In this document: positions 47,802-60,135 of the stretch, one piece after another
How positions within the stretch are numbered: the first letter of the stretch is position 1
How the letters are laid out: every line of letters begins with the position of its first letter
Program-made: the position numbers and the translations under genes
Origin: Gloeophyllum trabeum ATCC 11539
Lineage: Eukaryota > Basidiomycota > Agaricomycetes > Gloeophyllales > Gloeophyllaceae
Length of the DNA stretch: 60,166 bases
Assembly: GCF_000344685.1 (NCBI RefSeq)
Contig: NW_006920416.1
Coordinates: 1,141,571 to 1,201,736, forward strand
Direction: 5' to 3'
The notes under the pieces: model-generated
What the model was told of the DNA's origin: nothing
Database searches by the model: none
The model's input: only the letters and a program-made list of their open reading frames with translations

Positions 47802-50325
47802 ATGTTGTCAGATTCGGACAACGAAGATATACACCAGCTTACCATCAACGAGCACTATGCAAAAGCATTTGAGTACCGTAAGGAGCGGGAAGAGCTGCAG
47901 AAACGTGCGTATCTTTTCGTACAACCGTAATGTGCAGAACATAAGTTTGATATCCGCCGGCCCTTGTTCAGTGAAAGACAAATATGGCTCCGACTACGAG
48001 GAAGGAGACGAGGAAGAAGAGGACTCTGAAGAGCTAGAGTCTGAGGACGAGGATGGCGAGGAGCTCACACCCGCGGTGGACGCCGCCATACTGAAGACAC
48101 TTGCAAGGATCAAGAATAAGGATCCAAGCATATACGACCCCAGCAAACCTGTATTCGATGGTGCGCTCAGTCCTCTGTCCTTTTCATTGTAGTTGTGTTT
48201 CATGACCTTTAGAGGAGCGACAAAAGACGCAAGACAAAAGTCTTTCCTCCCGCTCTAAGAAATCGAAGGACAAGTCCAAAGTGCGCATTACCCGTCACTT
48301 TTCCCCGCTTGGCTTGACTGAGACTTAAACAAGTTCCCCTGCCCATTCCTAGCCCTTGACCATCCGCCAGCAAGCCCTCGACGCCGTGCTGAACCCCTCC
48401 CGCTCTCCCTCACGCTCCCCTTCGCCCGAGGTAACGCACGTCGAAGAGCAAAAAGCCCTGCGCGACGAGACGGTCTCCGCGTTCCACCACGCCATCAAAG
48501 ACGACGACGATTCCGACATCCTTGTCCCGCGCGAGAAGACGCAGGACGAGCTGGAGCGGGAGGAGGAGGAGTATCGGGAGTTTCTGCAGAGAGAGGTGGG
48601 GGATATCCGGGAGCTGGTAATGATTGAGCCCGCGGAGGAGGAGGTGAGGAACGAGAAAGAGCAAGAGAAGAAGATGAGTAAGAAGGGGAAGAAGAGTAAG
48701 GAGAACGAAGACCAGGAGTTTCTCATGAAGTGCGTCTGGTCATTTATTGCCACGTCTGCTGGGTATGTTTATATTGCTGCATCTAGCTACATCCTGAACC
48801 GCGGGTGGATCGACCGCACCGCGAAGCGGCTGCCCACGTACAAGGAGGTCACGGACAAAGGGAAAGGGAAAGCGAAGGTGAAAAAAGAAGAGAGCTCGAG
48901 CGAAACCGAAGCCGAAGTCGACGATACCGAGGACGCAGAGTTCGAAGAGGTCGCCGAGCAATTCGAGTCCTCCTACAACTTCCGCTTCGAAGAGCCGTAC
49001 GTGCATCCCCTCATTTCCCCTATCTCCCTCCCCTCCTCTCCCCACCTGACGTTAACCCCACCCCAGTGACGCAGCGACGATCAAGTCCTACCCGCGCCAG
49101 CTACCTGGCCTCGTCCGGCGCGAAGACAGCACGCGCAAGTCCGCGCGGGAGCGCAAGAAGGAGCGGAAAGAGCAAGAGCTGCTGCAGAAGAAGGAGGAGG
49201 TAAAGCGGCTCAAGGCTCTGAAGATGAAGGAGCTGCGCGCGAAGCTCGAGCGGATCGGGCGGGAGGGCGGGAAGAGCGTGGACGAGACCAAGGGTGCGTC
49301 GCACTCTCATCCTATGCGCATATGCGTAGATCTTAAATTTTGGGGATTTGCTATTCAGCCTTGCAGCAGCTGGATCTAGATGGGGAGTGGGATCCGGAGG
49401 CGCACGAGCGGCAGATGGCGCAGATATACGGCGACGACGCGCCTGACGGGGACGTCGACGCGGAGAAGCCAACGTGGGACGACGACATCGACGTTCGGGA
49501 CATCGCCCCCGATTTATCAGATGAAGACGAACAAGAACATGAAGCCGAGTCGTCGAAGAAGAGCAAAAAGAAGAAGAAGAAGAAGAAGGATAAGGAGCGG
49601 GAGGGAGAGGTGGTGGACGGGGTGGATGTCGACGCTATGGACGCCGAGCGGGCGGAGTACGCAGACGGAGACGGTGAAGAGTGGGACGGGACGGAGGAGA
49701 TGCGCAAGAAGAAGCTGGAGGAGTACATGGATTCTTTATACGAGATGGACTTCAACGACATGGTAACTACCCTTTGCCCTCCCTCTCCCCTTTCTTGCTC
49801 ACTTCCCCCTTCCCCGTTCAGGTGGGCGGCATGCCCACGCGGTTCAAATACACCAAAGTCGCGCCCCAGAACTTCGGCCTGAGCCCCGTCGAGATCCTCA
49901 CCGCGACGGACGCGGAGCTGAACCAGTTCATGGGTATCAAAAAGCTCGCGCCGTACCGCAAGGGCGTGCGGTGGGATAACCAGCGGAACGAAAAGCTGCG
50001 GGAGCTGAAGACCGCCGTGGCGGAGCGCCAGCAGGCGAGTGGGTTTGGGTTTGCAAGTAATCCGGGTGCGGAGGGCGAGCAGCGGAAGAAGAAGAGGAAG
50101 GGGAAGAAGGAGCGGATGAAGTTGAAAGCTGCCTCTGGCGATGTGGGCGAGGATGGGGAGGAAGGAGGTGAGGATGGGGAGACACCTGTACCTGAGCAGG
50201 CCGAGGTGCGGAAACGCAAGGAACCGGATGAAAGTGGGGATGGGGAGGGTGACGGTGTTCAGGAGGGCGCGTCTGCGAAGAAGAAGCGAAGACGTCATCG
50301 GAAAGCTGGGCATGGCGAGAGCTGA
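47802..50325 (+). CDS. KRI1: Ribosome biogenesis protein Kri1
   Basis: Nucleolar factor needed for 40S subunit assembly, acting with Krr1 and snR30. Eight exons (47802-47904, 47972-48160, 48213-48280, 48353-48729, 48787-48996, 49067-49293, 49359-49762, 49822-50325) give 693 aa. Opening residues LTINEHYAKAFEYRKEREEL and KDKYG match the family. Long acidic and Lys-rich runs follow, then YILNRGWIDR and YNFRFEEPDAATIKSYPRQL. The conserved C-terminal block contains DMVGGMPTRFKYTKV... LSPVEILTATDAELNQFM... LAPYR... RWDNQRN. The C-terminal tail is a basic nucleolar-type extension. A run of lysine codons around 49561-49590 is low complexity and carries several antisense shadow frames. Confidence 0.95.
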
Positions 50326-52213
50326 TTGTATCGTACAGGTTCATCCTACTCTATTCATGCTGGGTTCCTCTGCTGATAGCTGCAGTATCTGACCCCATGA
50401 GCCCGCTACAAAGTCTAGGTTAAGCTCAATCACTTCGTGGCGACCCTGGATGAGAGGAGCTTATTTCCCAAGTCGAGGCAGGCTATTGCGCTTCCTTGAC
50501 GAGAATCCGCTTTGGCCGCGGTCAGCGGAGCTGGGTTGACTCTGTAGTGTTCACCCGCCCATTTATCCGTTATGGCTAATATGGGGCCAAAATGTCTGGG
50601 TCTCTTGGTCGATGTGGCCTTATGCAATTATCAGCGTATCTATCCACTAGGGGACACAAATGCCTCCCCTTCGTCGCGGTCCTTGTGCAAGCCTTCCTTT
50701 GATACTCGCGTCTTCTTCGCCGATATCCTTCCGCTTCAGTACACCGTCTTCAGGCGTGTGGCTTATCCGCACTCCCACCATCACGGTGCCGCTCCCGACG
50801 CCGTCGACTTAGACTGGAGAGGACTGCAAGAGACCTGCTATACATCAGCTCACCCACGCGACGAACGGAGGCGAGGAGCTTCTGTGAATGTTCATCATGA
50901 GCTCCCCGCCGCCCATCGACGGACCACGACACTCGTTACACCAGTGAAACATGATAAACTGAAATGTAAGTACGCACAACTCATCGAGCACAGCAAGCTG
51001 GATCTCTCCAGAAGTTCGCTTTATGACCCAAGATCATGATGAATCGGAATAGGAAGGATTTTGCCTTCGCGCGGTCAACCAACCGCCTGAACGGCTCTGG
51101 TTCTTGCCTTGCCAGTAAGCTATCAGCAGGTGTGTATCAACATGCTCGCTCCCACCATTAATATGCCGCACCCGATGCCGTCGACTTAAACTGGAGTGGA
51201 CTGCAGAAGCCCTGCTACACATCCGCTCAGCCTTGCGACCGTTCATCACGAGCACCCCGCCCGCTCATCGCTGAAAGACCCATGCCAACCCAGCATCACC
51301 CCAGTGAAACACGCCAAACTGAATTGTAAGTAAGCACACCGCTCGCAGCACAGGAAGCCTGATCCCCCCAGAAGCCCCGCGGCCCACGATCATGATGATG
51401 AAGTGGAATGGGGAGGATTATCGCCTTCGCAGAGCGCCTGCCTGAACGCTTCTGGTTCTCGCCTTGCCACGAGCATGGGAGGGCGTCCGACGAGCCCGGC
51501 TCGTCGCGCTTCCTGTGATTCTTTGAACGCCGGAGCCGTTCATGTATCAGTGGAAGCGAGCTGGCCTTTACGCCCTTGCCAAGGTCGTGCACAGTCCAGA
51601 GTTCAAACCAAACCGCGAAGCCGCTTCAAATTGCCACAACGCGAAGCACTCCGTGACCCTTAGACTGTGGCAGTCCCGGTCTATTTCAGAAGCTCGGAGC
51701 AGCTCACCCGAGCTCTGTATCAGTCCAAGTATGCTATCTGCCCTGATGGCAAGCAGTGCGGCAGAGATTTATTACGACTTGGGCAACGAGATCACCTCCG
51801 AGTCTCTGGGCCCGAACTACACTTTGCAAGTATACTCAGCGACGATCCCGGTTGGCTGCCACTCCCCGATGAGCACGGAGAGACGAAATCAGGCTTCGAA
51901 CCTGTTCATATCCTATTGACATCATCATACAATATCCCGGTGGTCGTTAGATGTGGTACGATACAAGAGGTTGGAACGGGTAATACAAACAGCAGTGCAG
52001 ATAGACATACAACGAGAGGTATCTAGAATCCAGAGACACTATGGCTACATCAAGATCCAGGAGATGTCCATACGAGAGAATGAACGACGACGTCCCAGGC
52101 AAAGCAAGGGAAAGAGAATTCGAGCAATACATATCATCAGCGCGAAGGCGAACGAACGACCGAAAGCGTTAAGTCATGATGGAGAACACCAGAAAGACGC
52201 CCACGAGGCGCGC
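50326..52213. other. Gene-poor region with decayed duplications
   Basis: Contains a diverged tandem repeat (50770-51475). Downstream is an open frame of about 120 codons (51667-52026, +) with a protein-like stretch I cannot assign. It may be a gene fragment, and an overlapping frame makes it uncertain. Otherwise it is flanking DNA of KRI1 and of the LRR gene. Confidence 0.4.
50770..51475. repeat. Imperfect tandem duplication, about 380-bp period
   Basis: Two diverged copies, roughly 50770-51115 and 51150-51475. Shared landmarks in order are CTCCCACCAT, GACGCCGTCGACTTA.ACTGGAG, CCTGCTA.ACATC, GTTCATCA.GAGC, CCAGTGAAACA, GCCTTCGC and GAACG..TCTGGTTCT.GCCTTGCCA. No frame is preserved in both copies. 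This is an old local duplication of non-coding or dead coding DNA. Confidence 0.75.
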
Positions 52214-53990
52214 TCAGCTGCTGCCAGAGCAGACCGAGCACCCCGTGCCGATCTGTACCGCGGTGCTCGCGACATCGCAGCTCTTCAGCGCGGTCGCGCA
52301 CCCGCTCAGCGTCCCGCTCAGCCCCGAGTTGTTCTGGAGACTCAGGACCTGCAGCGAGGACGGGAACGCAGGCGGGAGCGGCGGCTGCACGTTGTTCGAG
52401 TCCAAATGCAGCTCGGTCAGCGCCTGGAGGGAGGATATGGCGGGCGGGACGGATGCTGTCAGGTTCGTCGAGGACAGGTCGCTATGATGGGAAGAAGGGG
52501 GGTCAGGGATGATGGGGTGTGTGTGGTGGGGCTGCTTACAGGAGCTGCAGGGACGCTTGGAGGGACTTGCTCCCGGTGATCGCCGATAGTGGGTCGGCGA
52601 GTGGTTGGGTGTTCACGACGCTAAAAGGGAATAACAGTGAATACGAATGAAAATATGATACACTGCAGAAAGCGGACTCACAGGCTCTGGAGAGATAGCT
52701 GCGCCAGGGACGACGGCAGGTTGCTGCCCATCTGGGCGTTCTTGATCAGGGTGAGCGCCGTCACCTTCTTCAGCGTCGAGAAAAGGCTGTCGGGGAGAGC
52801 CGCGAGGGCCGTGCTCTCCAGATGCAGTGTGGTGAGAGAAGTGAGGTTGGTGAACGAGTTTGGAAGAGACCCAGCTGAGTAAAGAACAAATCAGGTTGCG
52901 ATGAGCACGAAATTAGCTTGGTGTGACGGTAAAAATACTTACACGGCACGGCGCTATTGCCAATGACCGAGAGACTTTGCAGCCCGGTAAGGCTACCCAG
53001 CTCCTCGGGCAGGAGTGTCGGGACGGCGGGGAACGTCAGCTGTCTGCAATGACGGCTCGTCGTTAGTTCTTTTCTTTGTCTGATTCTATGGATATGATGT
53101 ACTCACAAGGAGGACACCCTCCCCGTGCCGTCGCACGTCACCCCGTTCCACGCGCAGAAACGGGTGTCGTTCAGCCACCCTTGATTGTGCAGACCGGTCT
53201 GCGCGGTAGCACCCGAAGAGTCAAAGATGCCCTTGAGCCCGCAGAACTGGACCGCGTTGAGGATCTGCTGCGCGTCGCCGGGGTCTGTGCTCGAGACATT
53301 CGCGGGCACGGCCTGGAGGATCGGCAAGCAGGAGGAACACGGGTACGCCGATGGATTGGCAGGCGCGTTGAGCGTGTACTGCGAGAGGCACTGCTGTGCG
53401 TCCACGGAGAGGCCGGTGGCAGACGGGGAAGTCGCTGATGCAACGGGTGACGATACGGGCCCGCTTGATGCGGCCGACAGCCTGACTACGCGGACGTTGA
53501 GGAACAGGACGTCGGAGAAGAGGAACAGGAGGAGGGCGATCAGCGCGACCAGCCAGATCTGTCTGCGCTTCTTGGCCCGCGCGTGCCGCTCGTGGCAGGG
53601 GCACCGCGGCGGCTGCTTGTCCTCGACCTTGAGCGGGGGCCATTCGCGGAGGTGGGGCGGTTCTATGGGCACCATTTCGGGCTCCCTGCCCAGCATGCGC
53701 AGGTCGAAGAAGAGGTTGGTGAACCGGTTCGTCATGCGCTCGCGGAAGCGCGCGGACGTGGGTGTCTGTGTCTGACCGGCTTCGACGTCTGCGGCCCTGC
53801 GCGAAGAGTTATTCATGGTCACGGTGCTCGCGGACGCGGTCCGAAAGCTTGGTGGCGGGGACTCGGGCGAGAAACGCGATTTCTCGACGGGGACGTTGTC
53901 AAGCGGGATTTCGACAGACAGGTGTTCGCGGAACTTGGACGTCGGCTTCCAGGACGCGCGAAAGTCGTAGGACTGGGGTCTGGCGGTCAT
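52214..53990 (-). CDS. Leucine-rich-repeat single-pass membrane protein
   Basis: Five exons (53990-53107, 53043-52943, 52874-52682, 52620-52540, 52481-52214) give 508 aa. A cytoplasmic N-terminal region of about 145 residues carries a basic motif just before the one membrane helix (KKRRQIWLVALIALLLFLFSDVLFL). The outside part has a Ser/Pro stalk, a Cys-rich cap (PCSSCLPIL... RFCAWNGVTCDGTGRVSSL) like the N-cap of plant-type LRR proteins, and about six to eight LRRs (LPEELGSLTGLQSLSVIGN, LTSLTTLHLEST, LSSLQVLSLQNN). Positive residues before the helix suggest a type II orientation. Intron positions fall at LRR boundaries, as is common. It is possibly a cell-surface or septum-associated protein, but the function is not known. 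Confidence 0.8.
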
Positions 53991-54453
53991 CTAGGGCGTT
54001 GGCGGCGGCGCGTCGCAGGATGTCGTCGAGAGCAAGGGATATATGCAGGCCAGCTGCGCGTCGCGGCGAATAAATCGAGCAGCATTGTCGACAACAATAG
54101 CGAGCCCATAAATTGTACAATAGCGCGCGACAAAGGACACTCGCGCCCGAAGCATCACAATGGTATGACGTTCACAATGGCCCATAAGCGTGGGAATGTC
54201 GCTCAATTAACCCAGCACCGCCACAGGAAGCCGGGGTCATCAACGAAGACCCGTGGGAAAGACGGGACGAGGTCTGAAAAGAATTGCGATGGCCGTGGTC
54301 ACGGTCCACAGCGACGCTGATGGACCAAGTGATGGAGAAGATTTGACGTATTCCTGCAAGGTCTCGCGCCTTACATATGAACCTTGCACTGTGTCTTGTG
54401 CGCCGCACTGACCCCCACGAATATTAATCATATCGCGGAATATCCGAATATCG
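53991..54453. other. Divergent promoter region
   Basis: 463 bp between the LRR gene (-) and the Zn2Cys6 gene (+). No separate gene is seen. Confidence 0.5.
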
Positions 54454-57400
54454 GATGCAGGGCACGAGCAAGAAGGACGCGCAGCGCGCGGGCTACGGGC
54501 CAGCGCGAGTATCATGCGAAGAGTGCCGTCGGTGAGTCCCAAGCAATGCCCGAGGCTCGCCGAGACCGACCCACGCCGTCCCAGGATGAAGTCCCGCTGC
54601 GACAAGCAGCGGCCATGCGGCCCGTGCATACGAAGAGGATGCGCCGACATCTGCCCGAACGGTGAGTGATTGCGGCCCCGCCTCGCTTCGCCTGACACGA
54701 ATGCGGCGCCCCAGGGACGCTCCCGACGCGGCGCGTCTTCAGGTCTGTCCGCACCCGCGCACGTTTCCACCGCCAGTGCTGACGCCATCAATCCAGGTCC
54801 ATCTACGCAGACAAGGAGGCGCTCCAGCAGAAGATCGAGCAGCTATGCCACCGGATACAGGACCTCGAGGACGCCATACGCGCGATGCACTCCAAGACCT
54901 CCTCCGAAAACCACCCCCTCCTCAGCGAACAGCTGCTCTCCATCAAAGTCACCGACCGCCTCCTCGAGGGCACCGACTCGCCCTACCCCGGGCTCCCGCC
55001 CCCCGAAGAGTCCCTGGACAGCGTCAACGACGCCTTCGGGACGCTCACCATCGGCGACGACGGGCGCGCCAAGTTCTTCGGACGATCCGCGGGGCCCGAG
55101 GTGCGTAGCGTCCTCCCATCACCGAGATTGATCGCACCCGGATTAACCTCTGCACCGCACGCAGATTCTCTTCCAGGTACGCTTTCCCTTTGATGCATCG
55201 GGCCGGCGGGAGTGGTTAACCACTGTCACCACAGGGCCTGCGCTCAGAGGACGACAGCGCAGACGGCGCCTCCCCCTCCTCGCAGCGGCGCGGGCGCTCC
55301 CCAGCGCGCGGCGCCGCCGAGCCCGCGCTGTACGACGACGAGACACTCGCGGCGCTCGAGGCGCAGCTGCCCTCCGAGCACCGCGCCTCCGCGCTCTGCG
55401 AGTCGTACCTCGAGCACTCCTCCTGGTTCTTCGGGCCGATCCAGCGCGACGAGCTCGTGCACGAGCTCCTCGCGCCCGTCTACGCCTCCCTCTCCGCGCG
55501 CACGTACAACCCGCTGAAGCTCGCCGTGCTCTTCTTCGTGCTCGCGCACGGCGCGCTCGCGGACCTCTCGCTCCCGCCGTACAACGCCGAGGCCGAGGGG
55601 TACTACCGCGCGGGCGCGAGCATGCTGTCGATGAGGAATATTGTGGAGACGCCGACGATCGAGACTGTCCAGGCGTTTGCGTATATGAGCGTGTACAATG
55701 TGCTGTGCGAGAAGAGATATGGGCTCGGGTGTGCGTGGCCGCTGATACATGTCGCGGTGAAGCTGTCGCAAGCGGTGAGTGACGAGGTACCGTCGTGGCT
55801 CGGCTGCTCATTAGCTGATATCCTGATTGACTAGATTGGTCTCCGTTAGTACCGCCCGCTGTTCTGTCAGAGCGTTTCCATCTGATGTTCGTCGATTTTT
55901 CCAGACCTTGACAGTTCCTATTGGCAGCTAGACGAGACGACGATACACCGGCGCAGGATGTTATTCTGGGAGCTCGTATCGCAAGAACTACCCATGGTAA
56001 GTTCAGTTTACTTCATATCTGACAACCCCTTCATGCGTTTCGCAGAGTCTAAGCACAGGCCGACCCCCGTCAACCCACTGGGACTTTGCCAACTGCAAAA
56101 TCCCCACGCCAGAGCGCGACCAAGTCGTCGACCTCGCCGAAGAATGTCAGTCCCCTCTCTACCTTGCAACTCTAACCCAACCTTCATATCATTTGCTCAG
56201 ACAACACCTGGCGGTACACCTTCAACCGCGACATCTGGTGGCAGGCCGTCAAGCTCACAATCTCCGGGCAGGCACCGAGCTACCGCGCGATCCTCGACCT
56301 GGACCGCAAGCTCGGGTCCGTGACCATGCCCGCCGCGCTCAAGGCCGAGTCCGAGCCGGGCGAGCTCGACTATTACGAGCCCGCGGCGTGTATGCGCAGT
56401 CTCTTTGCGAACCACATCCAGTACTACGGTGAGCGTCGCAACTTCACACGTGGGTGCCAGGGTGGTCGCTGACAGATGATGGCGGTGAATGTGCAGTGCG
56501 CATGTACATCCACCGCCCGTTTTTCGCAAAGGCGTTCCTCGACTACCCCGCGGACCCCGTGCACAGCCCGTACGGCGTGTCCGTGATGACGACGTACCGC
56601 ACCGCGCTGCTCGTGCTCAAGTCGCTCACGCACTTCCTGCAGCGCGCGCCGATACTCTGCCAGCGCTTCTTCTTCGTGTGGCTCCACGCGTTTTCGGCCG
56701 CGGTATGCTAGGTTTAAAATCTATGTGAGAAGGATACGCTGACGTGGATGTGTAGATCGTGGTGGCATTCATCGCTACAAAGTCGCCCAATCCGACTATT
56801 GCGCGGGGCGCGTTTGATAGGCTGAATGCTGCGATCGAGTTGTTCGAGAAAGGTGCTGCGCAAAACCATCGCGTGCAGATATCGCTGGTGAGTACAGAGC
56901 ATTCATCACATCACTCGGTGCGCTGACGGCGCCCCAGCCCATCCTGCGCGAACTGCGCGAGAAAGCATACCTGAAGCTCTCCCGACTACCCAGCGCCGGC
57001 GAGGACCTCGCCAACCTCGACGACGACGACCACCTCGCGACCTTCGTCGGACGCACAAAGTTCATGCTCGTCGCCTCCGCGGGCCGGAGCCCGCGTTCAT
57101 CGACCGGCTCGCCGGACTCGCGGCAAGACGATATGGATTCGCGGGACGTCTTCGCGGACAGCCCGAACATCGCTTCGGTCATGCAGAGTACGTTTGAGCC
57201 CGGCAGCCTCACGGCCTCCTTATCGCAGACGCAACCCGGCGTGACTCAGGGCGTGACAGGTTCTAGCAGTAACGGTGGTACGCCGCAGGAGCTGCAAGAC
57301 CCGCTGTTTAGCCTGGGCGCGTCGTACGAGATGTGCCGGTCGTACTTGGACATCATGCCCGGAGCGCCGAATGCGGCTGAGCTCGCCAGGCGCGGCTCGG

Positions 57401-57562
57401 GTGGGAGCGTCGAGTCTTTACTGGGGGACGGGGGGTTTTCGTTTGACATCGATCCGATGACATTCTTTTCTGAGGCTGCGGTATGTTTTCATGGGTCCCC
57501 GCGTCGCATTTTTCTGGATCGCTGACGACGTACTACAGCAGACATCGGGAACGCCAAGGTAA
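54454..57562 (+). CDS. Zn2Cys6 fungal-specific transcription factor
   Basis: DNA-binding regulator of the Gal4 class. The N-terminal binuclear zinc cluster spans two exons, with Cys at residues 21, 24, 31, 37, 40 and 49 (CEECRR...KSRCDKQRPCGPC...CADIC) and basic residues between. A short linker and a dimerisation coiled coil follow (ALQQKIEQLCHRIQDLEDAI). The middle region is a fungal_trans domain (LCESYLEHSSWFFGPI, NPLKLAVLFFVLAHGALADL, YYRAGASMLS... TIETVQAFAYMSVYN... GCAWPLIHVAVKLSQAIGLHRD, RRRMLFWELVSQE). The C-terminus is a disordered acidic and Ser-rich tail. Many small introns are used. Target genes are unknown. The spacing from the terpene synthase is about 2 kb, so a link to it is only a guess. 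Confidence 0.88.
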
Positions 57563-58058
57563 CTAGGCGTTTGCAGCAGTCCGTTGGGACATTGGTCACT
57601 GTATATTCGGATAATCCATTGTATCTGTATCTTTTATGCATATCATTATTCAATCTGGTCATTTCAGATGTCGTTCTACCAGCGCACGTGGAGGAGCCCG
57701 CCAATACCTATCCTCAAGCACAATTAGCACGACTCAACGGAAAACATTCGAACCTCGTTACCCTGGTCTTGCCAGTGAGCCCGGTGGGGATGCGGGCGAC
57801 GCCAATAACATGCTGACATGAAGACTCCACCGAGTCGCGTGCGTACTCCGAGCTCAAGTTTTATCCATAGACACTACATTCTGTATCCGTGTCTTATATG
57901 CATAACGTTATTTAACCAGGTCGTTACAGGCGTTGTTCTACTAATACACGTCTCTGAAGTCATGAAGACCTAACCTACAGCACCAATCTACGAAGATATC
58001 GTCAATTGCCTCCGCGTTCATTGTATACAATCCTCTGGGCATGACAACGGCGTCCATA
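57563..58058. other. Intergenic stretch with diverged repeat
   Basis: Two diverged copies of an 80-bp sequence lie here, about 260 bp apart, and are listed separately. No gene is seen. Confidence 0.5.
57614..57962. repeat. Diverged direct repeat, about 260-bp spacing
   Basis: Copies at about 57614-57700 and 57874-57962 share TGTATC.GT.TCTT, TATGCATA.C.TTATT.AA, GGTC.TT.CAG and GTTGTTCTAC-like blocks. It is an old duplication in the 3' region of the transcription factor gene. Confidence 0.6.
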
Positions 58059-58952
58059 CTACTCCTCGGGCTTCACTAAATTGATCGATACAGGTCCCGA
58101 CATCTGGGAGTGTTCGCTAAAGAATGGCATAGTGAGTGAGTCTCCTATCAATTTGTGGGTAGACTGAGCGTACACATCCGGAACCCAGCCACCCGGTCTC
58201 TGAACCCAAGCGCGCTTCTCTTCCGCGGCCCGACAACTCTTCCTGCGAATCAAGTAGATCGTGAACTGTCATAAGGCAGGCATTTAGCTTGAATTACGAC
58301 AGTATGAACCTGAGCTCGTACCATCGTGATCAATACGACTCCCGCGACAGAACCAAGTACTGCCCCCAGGATAATCCTGAGTCTGTCCCTACTGCTGGCA
58401 TTACTGCTGGACATCGCTGAAGAGCTTGCCACTGGGATCACAGTCGCAAGGGAAACCAGTGCAGGAGTCCTGCCCTATGGGTAAGCATGTACTGACGTTC
58501 AGCTTGGGAGACGACGACCCACAGGGGTACCCTCATTATGCCTCCGCCAGTGCTATACACTTGCCAACATATAGCGTTTGAGGGCACAGCATCGCCGGGA
58601 CTGGTACGCGTGATGATGCGAAGGATAATGAATCTCTGTCTCGCGCGACATCTCAGCCAAACGCGCACTTACTCCAACGAAACAGAAGCAACGCTGTCCT
58701 GAAGCGTTTCATAAGCCCAACACTCCGTGCGCGTCGCTGGGGCAACTGGCACTGCCGTTCTAGGGTCAACGCATGATGTGAGTATCCTCAGATTCCTATA
58801 CAAATGTTGCGCAGGTCTAACGTGATCGGGATTGCTGCAATACCCCCTCCTACCGCGAAGGTCGACCAAGTTACACTAGCTGTATAACTGGGTGAGGCGC
58901 TCTGAGCAACGACGAAGAGGGGCAGAAGAACGACTGCCAGGAGGGCCCGCAT
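58059..58952 (-). CDS. Putative secreted-then-anchored single-pass membrane protein
   Basis: The start at 58952 opens a clear signal peptide (MRALLAVVLLPLFVVAQ), followed by an outside part with Cys residues (CVDPRTAVPVAP... TECWAYETL). A Ser-rich stalk then leads to one membrane helix (LRIILGAVLGSVAGVVLITM) and a basic cytoplasmic tail with RAWVQRPGGWVPDVYAQ, ending at 58059. Some splice joins in the first third are unsure. This stalk-helix-basic-tail layout recurs in many basidiomycete proteins of unknown function, some of them proposed wall or stress sensors. I do not recognise a family. Confidence 0.6.
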
Positions 58953-59435
58953 GTCGTTGAGCGTCTATAAGGAGAGGGGAAGCCCTGCCCAAGCTGGTCG
59001 CCCGCTGACCTATCCTTATATACCTGTCTGGGCATCAGATCCGAGGCTATAGTGCGGTGGTATTAATGGTTCAACTCAGATTCCGCAGAGAAGAGCCTAG
59101 TGGCATCATCACGAGAGATTGTGACCTTATCTCGGCCTTCTATGAAGATAGCTCAGCTTATGACGTTCTGGTAGGATGTCCACAAAGGTCAGTGAATCCG
59201 GCGTGTGCGAATCTGTGGGAGAGGTACGAGTACAATCCCTTGACTATAAAAGGAACATCATTAGACGAGGCTATATTGCGATACAGGGGGTACGGTTCCA
59301 GCCCGCAGTGACTCAGAAATGGAATTAAAGGCGAGAAAGTATGAAAGCAGGAGGTTTACTGCGACAACATCATGTACAGGTGTTACAGCCAGTTTACTTT
59401 TCCGCGAGGCTTAGATATATGCATATGGACGGGCT
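58953..59435. other. Intergenic stretch
   Basis: Upstream flank of the membrane protein gene and 3' flank of the terpene synthase. An open frame at 59057-59311 (+) has no recognisable features and is not called. No repeat is seen. Confidence 0.45.
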
Positions 59436-60135
59436 TCAGCGTGAATTTCCGTGTACCTTTGGCTGAAGTGTGACGAGCCGCGTCTGCCTCACTTCTGCCA
59501 CGCTTGGGCCAAAGTACCTCTGCGTGAGGAAACTCCACTCCAAGTTGGTCGCAACCCAGTTCTCCAAGCCATCGAGGAAATCCGAGACGGCCTTGTCCGT
59601 CTTTACTCCCCACGACGGTAGCTTTTGTCGGCTACTTTGGAAGCGATCCATGAGGTCTTGAAAGTATACTCCGACATAATCGCATGCCTCTTGCAAGCTG
59701 AGATTCCTTTCTTCCATGAGCACTCTAATGATGTTGTTGCCGTCTTGTCCTTTCGACTGTTCGACGTTATACGAATACAGATCCTAAGCGTTCGCAGCTA
59801 AGCCAGATCGACGCGAACAGGAGGAGTGAAGCAAAACATACGTTCGACCAGCTAATCATGTCCAGTGCACATAGAAAGAGATCCTCGAACGTGGGATTGG
59901 CGAAAACTTCGTCTGGTATGTCGGAGCCCGCTGCGTATTCAATTAGGTGGAAGCACGGACGGACACCGCTGTTCTCCCTGCGTAGTTCGGTGTATGCTTG
60001 AACGTCGAGGACTTGGCCGTTCTCGCGGAGTTCCGCCTCTTGGGCGAAGGCAATGGCATAGTCCTCCCAGGTTTTTAAAAAGCGGCGCAGGAAATTAGGA
60101 CGTGCATGACGAAGGAGCCTGACCCGGAACCTGTA
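59436..60135 (-). CDS. Sesquiterpene synthase, C-terminal part (cut by right edge)
   Basis: The two last exons (60135-59842 and 59783-59436) of a class I terpene synthase run off the window. The decisive motif is the Mg-binding NSE triad NDLYSYNVEQSKGQDGNN, split by the intron after its first Asn. Upstream is the TWEDYAIAFAQEAELR-type helix, with the CFHLIEYAAGSDIPDEVF helix between it and the NSE motif. Downstream are DFLDGLENWVATNLEWSFLTQRYFG and a short tail, typical of Cop4/Cop6-like basidiomycete sesquiterpene synthases. These cyclise farnesyl diphosphate. The aspartate-rich DDxxD-type motif lies beyond the edge, so activity cannot be judged. It may mark the edge of a secondary-metabolite cluster. 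Confidence 0.85.

Noticed and set aside
49351..50313. 320-codon minus-strand frame rich in Ser, Leu and Arg
   Set aside because: Shadow of KRI1; its composition is the complement of Lys/Glu-rich codons.
53583..54320. 245-codon plus-strand frame over the LRR gene start
   Set aside because: Antisense to the signal-bearing LRR gene and without any domain pattern.
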